From Mactromeris polynyma (Eukaryota; Mollusca; Bivalvia; Venerida; Mactridae): DNA of 64,000 nt. The stretch is taken from NCBI GenBank assembly GCA_032209605.1, contig JASFXZ010000012.1, forward strand, positions 310,001-374,000, read 5' to 3'. The notes beneath the pieces are model-generated. The model was not told the origin of the DNA. It searched no databases and saw only the letters and a list, made by a program, of their open reading frames with translations. Made by a program: the position numbers and the translations under genes. Below, in pieces: positions 12,101 to 23,480 of the stretch (positions are counted from its first letter, which is position 1; every line of letters begins with the position of its first letter).

Positions 12101-15100
12101 TTGGTTTATGGTAAGCAAGTTGATGACGGTTTATAGTGAGCAAGTTGATGATGGTTTATAGTAAGCAAGTTGATGATGGTTTATAGTAAGCAAGTTGATG
12201 ATGGTTTATTGTAAGCAAGTGATGATGGTTTATAGTAAGCAAGTGATGATGGTTTATAGTAAGAAAGTTGATATTGGTTTATGGTAAGCAAGTTGATGAC
12301 TGTTTATAGTGAGCAAGTTGATGATGGTTTATAGTAAGCAAGTTGATGATGGTTTATAGTAAGCAAGTGATGATGGTTTATAGTGAGCAAGTTGATGATG
12401 GTTTATAGTAAGCAAGTTAATGGTTTATAGTAAGCAAGTTGATGATGGTTTATAGTAAGCAAGTTGATGATGGTTTATAGTAAGCAAGTTAATGGTTTAT
12501 AGTAAGCAAGTTGATGATGGTTTATGTAAGCAAGTTGATGATGGTTTATAGTAAGCAAGTTAATGGTTTATAGTAAGCAAGTGATGATGGTTTATAGTAA
12601 GCAAGTTGATGATGGTTTATAGTAAGCAAGTTGATGATGGTTTATAGTAAGCAAGTTGATGATGGTTTATAGTAAGCAAGTTGATGATGGTTTATGTAAG
12701 CAAGTTGATGATGGTTAATAGTAAGCAAGTTAATGGTTTATAGTAAGCAAGTGATGATGGTTTATAGTAAGCAAGTTGATGATGGTTTATAGTAAGCAAG
12801 TTGATGATGGTTTATGTAAGCAAGTTGATGATGGTTTATGTAAGCAAGTTGATGATGGTTTATAGTAAGCAAGTTGATGATGGTTTATAGTAAGCAAGTG
12901 ATGATGGTTTATAGTAAGCAAGTTGATGATGGTTTATAGTAAGCAAGTTAATGGTTATAGTAAGCAAGTGATGATGGTTTATAGTAAGCAAGTTGATGAT
13001 GGTTTATAGTAAGCAAGTTGATGATGGTTTATGTAAGCAAGTTGATGATGGTTTATGTAAGCAAGTTGATGATGGTTTATAGTAAGCAAGTTGATGATGG
13101 TTTATAGTAAGCAAGTGATGATGGTTTATAGTAAGCAAGTTGATGATGGTTTATAGTAAGCAAGTTGATGATGGTTTATAGTAAGCAAGTTAATGGTTTA
13201 TAGTAAGCAAGTTGATGATGGTTTATAGTGAGCAAGTTGATGATGGTTTATAGTAAGCAAGTTGATGATGGTAATTGTAAGCAAGTTGATGACGGTTTAT
13301 AGTAAGCAAGTTGATGACGGTTTATAGTGAGCAAGTTGATGATGGTTTATAGTGAGCAAGTTGATGATGGTTTATAGTAAGCAAGTTGATGATGGTTTAT
13401 AGTAAGCAAATGAAGATGGTTTATAGTAAGCAAGTTGATGATGGTTTATAGTAAGCAAGTTGATGATGGTTTATAGTCAGCAAGTTGATGATGGTTTATA
13501 GTAAGCAAATGATGATGGTTTATAGTAAGCAAGTTGATGATGGTTTATAGTAAGCAAGTTGATGATGGTTTATGTAAGCAAGTTGATGACGGTTTATAGT
13601 AAGCAAGTTGATGACGGTTTATAGTGAGCAAGTTGATGATGGTTTATAGTGAGCAAGTTGATGATGGTTTATAGTAAGCAAGTTGATGATGGTTTATAGT
13701 AAGCAAATGATGATGGTTTATAGTAAGCAAGTTGATGATGGTTTATAGTAAGCAAGTTGATGATGGTTTATAGTAAGCAAGTTGATGATGGTTTATAGTA
13801 AGCAAATGATGATGGTTTATAGTAAGCAAGTTGATGATGGTTTATAGTAAGCAAGTTGATGATGGTTTATAGTAAGCAAGTTGATGGTTTATAGTAAGCA
13901 AGTTGATGATGGTTTATGTAAGCAAGTTGATGATGGTTTATAGTAAGCAAGTTGATGATGGTTTATAGTAAGCAAGTTGATGATGGTTTATAGTAAGCAA
14001 GTGATGATGGTTTATAGTCAACTTCAGCAATCAGTAGTGTCTATGTATTATCAATGAATGAATGTATTAAATACTGGTATTTGTACAATAAATGTAAGTG
14101 ATAGCAAACTCATGGTGTAACCATGTATGAAATTCTCTGTGTTGTTGTCATTCTTCTGTTTGATTGTTACTGGTAAGATCAACCATGAGCATTGTAAACT
14201 ATTTTCGTAAAGTTTTACCCCGTGCCTTCTCATAAATGTGAAACATTAAGGGAACTTTTGGAACCAAATTTGCTGAATGAAGTAAACTCAGAAATGTGAA
14301 AACATTATTCATCTGGCACAAGTAGCACTAGAATACCATGTCTAACTCTTAACCACACCATGGTCACGATAGGCAAGTTACTGTGTGTATTCATTTTACC
14401 TTGAAAGTAGATTTCTTAACTTACAAGAATCCGCTCTTACTTATCTTGTCAATATGAAAGTATGCCGGAAGTCATGTTTCTACTGTAGACATGAAGTTTA
14501 TGTACACTGTGAATGCTGAAATTTAATCGGTTTAGGTGTAAACATTATTGCGCAGTAATAAAACCACACATCATTTTTAAAAGTCCGCAGAATATGGAGC
14601 CCACAGAAAAAAACATGTACAGTATTTAGTTACAACTGAAATCATCGTATAGTACAGATTTGCTGCTGTTTTTGCTATGTTGTGATGAGACTGTGTGCAC
14701 ACTGGTACTTCAGTGTCATACTACATTTTTGTTTTCTTCACAGCATCCTATATTTCCACCATGAGCTGGGCTTTCGTTTTTTAAGAAATAGAGAATTACT
14801 GTGTTTTCCAAGCATAGTTTATATGCTTCTTATGACTGCCTTGGGTCAGCTGATTTTTTATAAATTTAAGGCTCAAATTTGAAGCAGTTCGAATGTATCA
14901 GCTTACAAGTACATAAATATACATGTTTTCTGCAAATTCAACTCTCTGTATTTAACTTCTTTAATGTTTTACATTTCGTTTTGAATAGATTTTATCAGTT
15001 TTGTAGTGTGATCATTTGATGCTCAATGTGGATCTTATCCATCATAATCCTGTGGCTGTATGTGATGTACAAGATAGGAAGTCAGGAACCTTGCTGATAT

Positions 15101-15697
15101 ATTTGTTCTAATTTATTCTATATAATTAAGAGATCAGTCTTTGTTAATTGAAATGTGATTTAAGTACATTCAAGCTATAACTGTGTTAACTAAAATAACC
15201 CAACTTGATGAATTACATTATGTCAATTTTCATTATTTATTTTTCCAAACTACGTCAAGTATAATTGCTATAATCCATGTATAATCCATCATTATATGAA
15301 GGTCGTTCTCTGGATGTTCATTGCTGAGTTTGTCCTCTATATTCTCTTGAATGTACTTTTCGACTATATCAGTATGCTTGTATCATTCGGTTACCATGTG
15401 TGTGTGTGTGTGCGTGAAGTGAGCGAATGTATATTTATGAAGTTAATTATATACATGTTGGAGTATTATTGAGAGATGAATATAACTATATCTGAACATG
15501 CAATGAATTTAGGATTAATGATGAAAAGAAAAGTTTATTGAGGTGCTGTTTGTGATGGATGTGTGTGAAATCATTTCTTCTCTGTATGTATAAATATCCG
15601 TTGTGTAAATGTAATGTCTAGTATCATTGTTTTGAGAAGTCGCCCTGTGGTCGGTCGGGCGGGCGGTAGATCCGTTGCAATTTTCCTTGTCCGGAGC

Positions 15698-15735
<38 letters not shown>

Positions 15736-18700
15736 TTATTGGCAATATAAAATTAAGACATATATTAGTAACAACAATATGTATGAATCAATAAAGCCAT
15801 ATCAATCAACATTATATGTTAAGGATAACAGAAAAAAGAGTACAAGTAAAAACTCCTATTTCCATTGTGGTCCTTAATATATAGTATTGTGTGGCATAGG
15901 AAGAATTTCAAGCTATAAATAAAGTTGTCACAGTCAGTTAATCAAAGAAAGATATTGTGTTACATGTTTATAAACAAATAGATAAAACGATGAAACAATA
16001 AGTTATCTCGGACAGGAATAATGGATGAAAAAGCTTAACAAATAAAATTTAACAAGGTATTAGGATACAAATTATAAAACTGTTAAAAAGGAAAGACAAA
16101 TTAGGTACCATATATGCACACATCCTCAATTCTAAAACTGTGTATAGTACATGTATACAGTAGCAATTTTGAAATAACTACTATTTTCTCTGCGGTATAA
16201 TTCAAGCTGCATCAAACATATATTACATGGAACACAGTTAGTACTGGTACTATTGTATTGTTTGCTGTATAATTCAAGCTGCATCAAACATATGTTACAT
16301 GGAACACAGTTAGTACTGGTACATTGTATTGTTTGCTGTATAATTCAAGCTGCATCAAACATATGTTACATGGAACACAGTTAGTACTGGTACATTGTAT
16401 TGTTTGCTGTATAATTCAAGCTGCATCAAGCATATGTTACATGGAACACAGTTAGTACTGGTACTATTCTATTGTTTGCTGTATAATTCAAGCTGCATCA
16501 AACATATGTTACATGGAAACAGTTAGTACTGGTACTATTGTATTGTTTGCTGTATAATTCAAGCTGCATCAAACATATGTTACATGGAACACAGTTAGTA
16601 CTGGTACTATTGTATTGTTTGCTGTATAATTCAAGCTGCATCAAGCATATGTTACATGGAACACAGTTAGTACTGGTACTATTGTATTGTTTGCTGTATA
16701 ATTCAAGCTGCATCAAACATATGTTACATGGAACACAGTTAGTACTGGTACTATTGTATTGTTTGCTGTATAATTCAAGCTGCATCAAGCATATGTTACA
16801 TGGAACACAGTTAGTACTGGTACTATTGTATTGTTTGCTGTATAATTCAAGCTGCATCAAACATATGTTACATGGAACACAGTTAGTACTGGTACTATTG
16901 TATTGTTTGCTGTATAATTCAAGCTGCATCAAACATATGTTACATGGAACACAGTTAGTACTGGTACATTGTATTGTCTGCTGTATAATTCAAGCTGCAT
17001 CAAGCATATGTTACATGGAACACAGTTAGTACTGGTACTATTGTATTGTTTGCTGTATAATTCAAGCTGCATCAAGCATATGTTACATGGAACACAGTTA
17101 GTACTGGTACTATTGTATTGTTTGCTGTATAATTCAAGCTGCATCAAGCATATGTTACATGGAAACAGTTAGTACTGGTACTATTGTATTGTTTGCTGTA
17201 TAATTCAAGCTGCATCAAACATATGTTACATGGAACACAGTTAGTACTGGTACTATTGTATTGTTTGCTGTTATTGCAGTAGTGTTATTGATCTTGTTGA
17301 TCCTGAAGTTACTTTTGGCAAACACTTTAATTAATGTTTTAGTATTATCATTATTATTGATATTTAATATATTTATAGTAATAATAGTAATAATAATGAT
17401 AATAATAATAACATATAGAACATTTTTACTTTAATATTTATCTTATAGCTATTCTAACTTTGTTACGTTTGCTTATAAATGTTATGATATATAAATGTAC
17501 AATGTAAAAAGTGTGCCGAAGTAACGTCGAACTTTGACGTTGTGACGTCATAACGTCTACATAATTATGTTTATATCCAGTAAACAATGTTGCAAACTTT
17601 TTGAGTTTGTCCTTTTTTTTCTTATTGTGATACTTTGTCTCATCATATTTTTAATGAAAGAACCTCAATTCTTGATTGTTCAGTTAAATGCGGAGTAAGG
17701 AATCATTACTTATTTCTGTACTGATATATAGTTCCTAATATTCACCCTTATTATATAAATTGTTGTTTTATTTTATGTTTCACAGTTTCAACATTCATTT
17801 CTTTGTTTACATTTTGCACTGCATTTGTTTTAGTTATCTTAATTTACCATTATTTCATGTTTTGGTTTGTATGGTAATTAAACAAAACATTCAATTCCTC
17901 TTTATGGAAACATAAATGAAATAAAGCCATCAAACTACATGTACATGCATTTAGCATTTAGTTTTCTCATGAAATTTTCTATAGATGAACCTATCATATA
18001 TCATTTACTTTGTCAATGGCAGTTTTGTATTTGTCATGTTGTTCATGGGATTTTCTGTTTTGGTGTTCTGAGCTATAAGATGAGCTGTGTAAGATGTTTC
18101 TTGATAAAAGCAACAGAGAGGATGTTTATTCATAACATGCTTTTTTATTTTAGGCATTGCCTGCTTACTTGATCGTATTCAACGACCAGAAGTTGGTATA
18201 GCAATTGATGGCGCCCTCTATCGATTTCACCCTCTCTTCCATGACCTTCTTATGGACAAAATTCCACAATTCATAAAGGACGAAAAAAAGGTACACAACT
18301 TTAAAGACAGATATTTCATGTTTGTTCATGATAAATCATAGTTGAACTGATAGATGTAAGTTAAGTACGTTGAAACAAGGAGGTTCTTACATGAATGGTT
18401 GTTTTTATTAAACTTCTAAAAAATTCATCAAAAAACGATAAAAACAAGATTTTATCGATTTTTGATGACGAGTTTAACAAATTTGATAAATATGACAATG
18501 AATGCAAGATTCTATTTATGACATAACTGCAGTTACAGTTGATTTACTTCAAAACATTACCTTTACCTTCTATATGCAAGTATGGCATGTGTAATTTGGT
18601 CTTTGGTAAACAAATGCTGATGCAATAAAAACTAGTATTTTTTTACCTCTAGATACAAGTTCAAATGATTATTTTCACAGAGTCTGTTAGACATTTAGTC

Positions 18701-19639
18701 AGAAAAAATGACTTATTGTGTCTAAATAACAGTATTTGCCAATGTATTTAATCAAGATATAAATTTTCAGGTAATTTGTATCTACAATTTATGATACATA
18801 TAAAATATTGCATTTAAATACCCTGCAAACAAAGGCAAACAGGATGCTATGACAATGAAGAGTATAAATTGCTCAGTGGATTTTTACTGAACTTGACAGA
18901 AATTGGCCTTAAGTGGTCCTGTTTGGGTATATAAATAGATCCGGTCTGCTACATAAGTAGGTCACAGGAGCTAAAATAGATTTTAAAAAGCGAACAATTT
19001 AAAATCTTTTTGTCCAAAACCATAAGGCCTAAGAGGTATGTAAGCAGTCATTTTGAAATGACCTGCTACAAAATGTTCAACATATGGCATAAAATGTTGT
19101 GCAAGACCAATAGCCTACCTTGAAAATCAGGGTCACATACGAAGTAATATTATCTAAACTGTAAATAATTCATGCAAATAACAGTTTTGAAGTAACAATT
19201 ACATATCGAGGGCTCAACGCAACACTGTCGTAACTCATATATGTATTTATATAGGAGTTACGACAGTGTTGCATTGAACCCTCGATATACTGATTTATTG
19301 GTGCTTAAATAAAATTCTGCCATAATGGATGCAATATAGTGCCATCAGGACCCTCTTGTTTTTGTTAAACTTGCTTAAAAAATCAGTATTTCATGACCAC
19401 TCATGCAATTTCACCTCTCAAATTTGTTTTCTTGTTTTCTTGTTTCTGCTGTCTAGTTTTGGTTGGTGCCATCAGCAGACAGAAGTGGGAAAGGAGCAGC
19501 TGTGGCGGCAGCAGTCACTGAGAGACTGAAGAGGAAAGATGAGAAACCTGCAGATGATACACAAATGGAAACTGAAGCTGACAAGCTACAGGGGGAAAGT
19601 ATGGAGAGTGTACCAGAAGTAGCTGCAGACACAAAATAA
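3166..19639 (+). CDS. divergent hexokinase, C-terminal portion (exons 2-8 of the part visible; 5' end outside window)
   Basis: Hexokinases phosphorylate hexoses with ATP in the cytosol (glycolysis entry). Phase-consistent exons: 3166-3265, 3772-3854, 6576-6685, 7214-7369, then 6a 10783-10922 or 6b 11368-11507, 18154-18290, 19457-19639 (stop TAA 19637). Together they give 302 aa with one of the alternatives. Seen in order: the catalytic-loop motif VNDTVG (Asp present), NACYME, TEW, FEKMISGQYLGEIVR, CQLVSTRAATL, GIACLLDRI, IDGALYRFHP, SGKGAA, then an acidic tail of about 35 residues ending AADTK. Oddities: the sugar-contacting Asn of the family NTEWG motif is Asp (IDTEWS); the nucleotide-site GTGT before NACY reads SKGV; the first Gly of GSGKGAA is Arg. 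It therefore looks like a diverged paralogue whose catalytic competence is doubtful. Exon borders come from homology plus GT/GC-AG sites and matching phases; no transcript was consulted. Confidence 0.9.
3279..3476. repeat. 99-bp tandem duplication at the start of a hexokinase intron
   Basis: Two copies of a 99-bp segment, beginning TTCCTGTCTACACTCTAATC at 3281 and 3380, start 15 bp after the exon donor at 3266. The copies differ by a few substitutions. A frame stays open through them by chance. Confidence 0.85.
3534..3669. mobile_element. MITE-like inverted-repeat element, copy 1 (TACAGTAAAAC termini)
   Basis: The left end is TACAGTAAAACC and the right end is GAGGTTTTACAGTA. The interior contains paired AAGACCAGTTTTCAAGGGTCCC-type arms. 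The same family occurs at 20107-20253 and 63083-63217. CAGT-starting termini with TA flanks suggest a pogo/Tigger-like non-autonomous family; this is inference. Confidence 0.65.
3947..6299. repeat. 38-bp minisatellite, about 62 copies, in a hexokinase intron
   Basis: The unit is approximately AGGGGAAACRTACAATCACA followed by CTTGTTTGTTCATACAGK. The right-hand third has variant units (GTGGAAACG, CTTGCTTGTTC), while the left two thirds are nearly homogeneous. Because 38 is not a multiple of 3, a repeat-encoded peptide cycles through frames, which produces seven overlapping artefactual open frames. Each unit ends in TTGTTCATACAG, which resembles a weak 3' splice site. Confidence 0.97.
7801..10560. 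repeat. 41-bp minisatellite, about 67 copies, in a hexokinase intron
   Basis: The unit is GGACACAGGCAAGGATGCAT followed by CAGTCTGGTTTGTACCTCAAA. Variants (GGTTGCATCAG, AGTCAAGTATG, ACTAGCAAGG) recur in patterned groups, suggesting block duplications inside the array. The array ends about 220 bp before exon 6a. Open frames over it are artefacts of the stop-poor unit. Confidence 0.97.
10783..10922 (+). CDS. hexokinase alternative exon 6a
   Basis: The 140-bp exon follows acceptor TTTTCAG, completes a split Ser codon (AG|C), encodes EEDVRF...CQLVSTRAATLVAI, and ends one base into a Gly codon. The only donor that restores frame with the exon at 18154 (giving IGIACLL, the family pattern) is ATAG|GCACGT, a GC donor. 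The GT four bases further on (GCAC|GTAATA) would shift frame. Without splicing the frame ends at TAA 10928-10930, followed by AATAAA at 10943. Paralogue of exon 6b with 25 of 46 complete codons giving the same residue. Confidence 0.85.
10943..10948 (+). promoter_or_regulatory. potential poly(A) signal just after exon 6a
   Basis: AATAAA lies 13 bp after the in-frame TAA that terminates an unspliced exon 6a. It could support a short 3'-truncated hexokinase mRNA. The hexamer is common by chance in AT-rich DNA, so this is only suggestive. Confidence 0.3.
11368..11507 (+). CDS. hexokinase alternative exon 6b
   Basis: The 140-bp exon follows TTTTCAG, completes the same split Ser codon (AG|T), encodes EEDIRF...CQLVSTRAATLISI, and ends in the same phase with donor ATCG|GCACGT. 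Length, phases and GC donor are identical to exon 6a, 445 bp upstream. Because 140 is not divisible by 3, including both or neither breaks the frame (6a-6b joining hits a TAG within about 25 codons), so only one can be used per productive mRNA. If unspliced, the frame runs to TAG at 11558-11560. Confidence 0.85.
11736..11741 (+). promoter_or_regulatory. potential poly(A) signal after exon 6b
   Basis: AATAAA lies about 175 bp after the stop reached by unspliced exon 6b. Together with the hexamer after 6a it could mark alternative terminal exons; the evidence is positional only. Confidence 0.25.
11776..14018. repeat. 24/25-bp minisatellite, about 90 copies, in a hexokinase intron
   Basis: The unit is GATGATGGTTTATAGTAAGC followed by AAGT(T). 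The 24-bp form dominates the left edge and the 25-bp form the rest, with 16-bp (TTAATGGTTTATAGTA) and 23-bp (GGTTTATGTAAGC) deletion variants interspersed. Repeated blocks of variant order (for example around 12590-12700 and 12750-12860) show duplication of multi-unit segments. Each unit carries AGTAAGCAAG, close to a splice-donor consensus on the + strand. Confidence 0.97.
14019..16190. other. hexokinase intron sequence without recognised genes
   Basis: AT-rich sequence with no exon-like homology. It contains a GATA microsatellite (15696-15735) and a short (TG)n near 15400. Small open frames at 14051, 14682 and 15515 have no family features and are taken as chance. Confidence 0.6.
15696..15735. 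repeat. (GATA)n microsatellite
   Basis: About nine perfect ATAG tetranucleotide units, preceded by a short GC-richer stretch (15640-15690). Confidence 0.95.
16195..17275. repeat. 72-bp minisatellite, about 15 copies, in a hexokinase intron
   Basis: The unit contains TTTGCTGTATAATTCAAGCT and GCATCAAACATATGTTACAT, ending AGTTAGTACTGGTACTATTG. Units vary at an A/G (CATCAAACAT versus CATCAAGCAT) and by a 2-3 bp length difference. As 72 is a multiple of 3, long open frames appear on both strands; there is no evidence of translation. Confidence 0.96.
17276..18150. other. hexokinase intron sequence, nothing recognised
   Basis: AT-rich with an ATT/AAT-rich patch around 17335-17410. No exon, RNA gene or transposon signature was seen before the acceptor at 18153. 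Confidence 0.6.
19204..19287. mobile_element. 84-bp palindromic MITE-like hairpin in the last hexokinase intron
   Basis: The left arm 19204-19236 (TATCGAGGGCTCAACGCAAC...) and the right arm 19255-19287 are inverted copies, 33 bp each with two mismatches, around an 18-bp AT loop. No coding capacity. It would fold into a near-perfect stem in the pre-mRNA. Confidence 0.8.
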
Positions 19640-19846
19640 AGGACTGGAGTGGAAATTATCGATATTCATTTTATGCATAGATTTTGTTGTAATAGTTCTA
19701 TCACATGAATATTTATTTTGTATGCTTTGACATTTGAAATCAATCTTTATGTTGCTTTTTATGTCTTTTTACCACAGTGGCATTGATATGAGATTGTAAA
19801 TGTTTGATGGTGAACAGTTATCGTATCATTTTTGCAAAAGGCATTT

Positions 19847-19852
19847 AATAAA
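19847..19852 (+). promoter_or_regulatory. hexokinase poly(A) signal
   Basis: AATAAA lies 208 bp after the hexokinase stop codon and is followed by a TG/T-rich stretch (GTTTGTTTAGATGAATGAGA), as expected of a cleavage region. Confidence 0.6.
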
Positions 19853-20106
19853 GTGAATACGTTTGTTTAGATGAATGAGATTGTTATATGTGTTTGCCTT
19901 AAACCATGCATTATAATCATCTGTGCAATTAGTTGTAACATGTATTGTCTTTACAGAAAAGTGGAATTGTAATCAGGGCATTTAGAAATTATTTTCAATT
20001 TTATGTGATATTACACTCTTGACTTTATCTGATAATGAACTTTGACCATACATGTATTTGACTGCAAGCAGTATTTTTACTGCAATGAGTTTGTTTGATA
20101 TTTAAC

Positions 20107-20253
20107 AAAGACCACCTCAAAATTAAGACCACAATTTTCGAGTCCATTTTGACTGTTTTGCTTTTTATTCAACCTCAATTAGGACCAACTCAATAATAAG
20201 ACCAGTTTTCAATGGTCCCAAAGGTGTTTTCTTATTATTGAGGTTTTACTGTA
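20107..20253. mobile_element. MITE-like element, copy 2
   Basis: It contains ACCACCTCAAAATTAAGACC, internal ATAAGACCAGTTTTCAATGG, and the right terminus GAGGTTTTACTGTA, matching the elements at 3534 and 63083. The left terminus is eroded. Confidence 0.6.
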
Positions 20254-20331
20254 TAACAATAGGAACTTTTATATGATGGTATTTGTGTGAAAGGTTGTGA
20301 GTTTTAAATTGATGTTTGTTCCATTAAACAT

Positions 20332-21308
20332 TCACTGTGGCCAGTATGTAGCAGCTAATTTGTCTACCTTGTCACTCACACTGTGGCTAATATGTAGCAG
20401 CTAATTTGTCAACCTTGTCACTCACACTGTGGCTAGTATGTAGCAGCTAATTTGTCAACATTGTCACTCACACAGTGGCCAGTATGTAGCAGCTGTCTAC
20501 CTTGTCACACAGTGGCTAGTATGTAACAGCTAATTTGTCTACCTTGTCACTCACACAGTTGCCAGTATGTAGCAGCTAATTTGTCTACCTTATCACTCAC
20601 ACAGTGGCCAGTATGTAGCAGCTAATTTGTCAACATTGTCACTCACACAGTGGCCAGTATGTAGCAGCTAATTTGTCTACCTTGTCACACAGTGGCTAGT
20701 ATGTAGCAGCTAATTTGTCTACCTTGTCACTCACACAGTGGCCAGTATGTAGCAGCTAATTTGTCTACCTTGTCACTCACACAGTGGCCAGTATGTAGCA
20801 GCTAATTTGTCTACCTTGTCACTCACACAGTGGCCAGTATGTAGCAGCTAATTTGTCTACCTTGTCACTCACACAGTTGCCAGTATGTAGCAGCTAATTT
20901 GTCTACCTTGTCACTCACACAGTTGGCAGTATGTAGCAGCTAATTTGTCTACCTTGTCACTCACACAGTTGCCAGTATGTAGCAGCTTATTTGTCTACCT
21001 TGTCACTCACACAGTTGCCAGTATGTAGCAGCTAATTTGTCTACCTTGTCACTCACACAGTGGCCAGTATGTAGCAGCTAATTTGTCAACATTGTCACTC
21101 ACACAGTTGCCAGTATGTAGCAGCTAATTTGTCTACCTTGTCACTCACACAGTGGCCAGTATGTAGCAGCTAATTTGTCTACCTTGTCACTCACACAGTT
21201 GCCAGTATGTAGCAGCTAATTTGTCTACCTTGTCACTCACACAGTTGCCAGTATGTAGCGGCTAATTTGTCTACCTTGTCACTCACACAGTGGCCAGTAG
21301 GTAGCAGC
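20332..21308. repeat. 46-bp minisatellite, about 21 copies
   Basis: The unit is CTCACACAGTGGCCAGTATG followed by TAGCAGCTAATTTGTCTACC and TTGTCA. Variants include GTTGCC for GTGGCC and CAACATT for CTACCTT. It lies 3' of the hexokinase poly(A) signal. Confidence 0.96.
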
Positions 21309-22496
21309 TTGTCACTCAAAACTCATAAGCATGAAAGTAAGTGTGTTATGATTGCGACTTGCCTGGATAAAATCTTGTTGAAATGTTACTGCGTTCTTGT
21401 TTTCTGTTAGTAATCAGGAATTGAATTCACAGTTATAGCTGTGATTTTTTACTTGAAATAAATATATGTGGTAAACATGTGTTTTTTTGGACATATTTCC
21501 GTATAATTTTGTCAGGAAGTGATGTACAAGTTATACTTAAAATGTATTCATTTACAGCTAACAGTACTGTTGAAGAATGATTTGATATCCATTGTAAAAA
21601 CAATCTCACTTTAATGCATTCATACCCTTGGATACGATAAGTTGAGAGTGTGCAGTCTGAAGGTTAAGATTTGTTGTGCCACACAACCACAGATATATAA
21701 AAAGAAAATCATGCTCGGACTAGGTTCATTTAATACAAGCGACTCAAATAAATATATACAATACAATACAATATCATTTATTGCATAAAACATGTTACAA
21801 TGTTTATGCCAAACAAAAGTCAATACTACTATATTCTTTAAGTTTTGGTAAACAAACATATAGGCATTAATGAAAAATTAACCAATCCACATCAAGGTGA
21901 CAAATGTTCGGTTGAAGAGAATTTGGTTTAACAGTTTATGTAAGATTTGATTGGGTTACACAATGCTTTAAGTCATATTATCATGTGCAAGAATTATGGA
22001 ATTATGTGATGTATAATGTTCACTGAGAAGTTACGATTCGGGTCAGCATTTATTCCATCTTAGCGATCAATATAATACATACATATATATGAATAGAATA
22101 CTTTCTCTTTCATTGAGACGGACACGTACATGAACGACTAGAATCAATAAATTTAGCTAAAACGTTTTATTGAAAAAAAAACTTAACATGAATGTCATCA
22201 AATTTTGCACTTATATTTGTCAACAACAAAAATAGCAGCAGTAGCAATAACAACAATAATAAAAAAACATACACAAAACACAAGGTGTGTTGGAAAATAA
22301 ATAAAAATCATAAAATTATGGTTTTAAAAAATAAACCAAGAGTAAGTTAGTGGTAAATACAGTTGCGTGAATTGTTGAATCAAAATGTTTTATCACTACA
22401 TGTACATATAGATACAGTGAAACAAATATCAACTGGATACTGTACATTGGTCATATAAAACAAGGTAGTTGATTTTAGCTGCCTAAGAAGATCTTG
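21309..22496. other. intergenic sequence with a LINE-tail-like fragment
   Basis: Around 21730-21860 a CATTTATTGCATAAAACATG-type segment with short ATACA repeats resembles the 3' end of a minus-strand retrotransposon. Otherwise AT-rich, with CAA/AAT-rich tracts at 22220-22270. No gene seen. Confidence 0.4.
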
Positions 22497-23480
22497 GTTA
22501 CAGAGAAAGTGTTGCTATAGAGAGGTTGCTATATAGAGAGGATGTTGCCGTGTAGAGGTTGATGCTATACAGAGGTTGATGCAATATATGTTTTGCATAA
22601 TAGAGGATGTTGCTATAGAGTATTCAGTGTTGCCGTATAGAGGTTGATGACTTGATGCTATATAGAGGTTGATGCTATATAGGTTGTTGCGTAAGAGAGG
22701 ATTTTGCTACATAAAGGTTGATGCTATATAGAGGTTGTTGCATAAGAAAGGCTGTTGCTATAAAGGTTGTTGCTCTAGAGTGAATGTTGATATAGAGTGG
22801 GTATTGCTATATAGAGGTTGTTGCATAAGAGAGGCTGTTGCTATAGAGTGAATGTTGCTATAGAGAGGCTGTTGCTATAGAGGTTGTTGCATAGGAGAGG
22901 CTGTTGCTATAGAGTGAATGTTGCTATAGAGGTTGTTGCATAGGAGAGAGAGGCTGTTGCTATAGAGTGAATGTTGCTATATAGAGGCTGTTGCTATAGA
23001 GGTTGTTGCATAGGAGAGGCTGTTGCTATAGAGTGAATGTTGCTATAGAGAGGCTGTTGCTATAGAGGTTGTTGCATAGGAGAGGCTGTTGCTATAGAGT
23101 GAATGTTGATATAGAGAGGCTGTTGCTATAGAGGTTGTTGCATAGGAGAGGCTGTTGCTATAGAGTGAATTTTGCTATATATAGAGGATGTTGCTGTAGA
23201 GACGTTGCTGTAGAGTGAATGTTGATATAGAGAAGCTTTTGCTATAGAGAGGCTGTTGCTATATATAGAGGATGTTGCTGTAGAGAGGATGTTGCTGTAG
23301 AGAGGATGTGGCTATAGAGAGGATGTTGCCATAGAGAGGCTTTAGCCATAAAGAGGATGTTGCTATAGAGAGGATGTTGCTGTAGAGAGGATGTTGCTGT
23401 AGAGAGGCTGTTGCCATAGAGAGGCTTTAGCCATAAAGAGGATGTTGCTATAGAGAGGCTATTGTTATGGAGAGGTTTTG
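22497..23480. repeat. degenerate repeat of about 14-20 bp (GTTGCTATAGAGAGG)
   Basis: The core word TTGCTATAGAGAGGCTG recurs with frequent small indels. A longer period is visible in 22870-23170 (GGTTGTTGCATAGGAGAGGC, then CTATAGAGTGAATG), giving a composite unit near 66-70 bp. Confidence 0.9.

Noticed and set aside
14682..14882. 66-codon hydrophobic plus-strand frame
   Set aside because: No start context, no homology, and it sits inside a hexokinase intron; hydrophobicity follows from T-rich sequence.
16498..17172. Open frames on both strands over the 72-bp array
   Set aside because: A period divisible by 3 keeps any stop-free frame open; both strands are open at once and no homology is seen.
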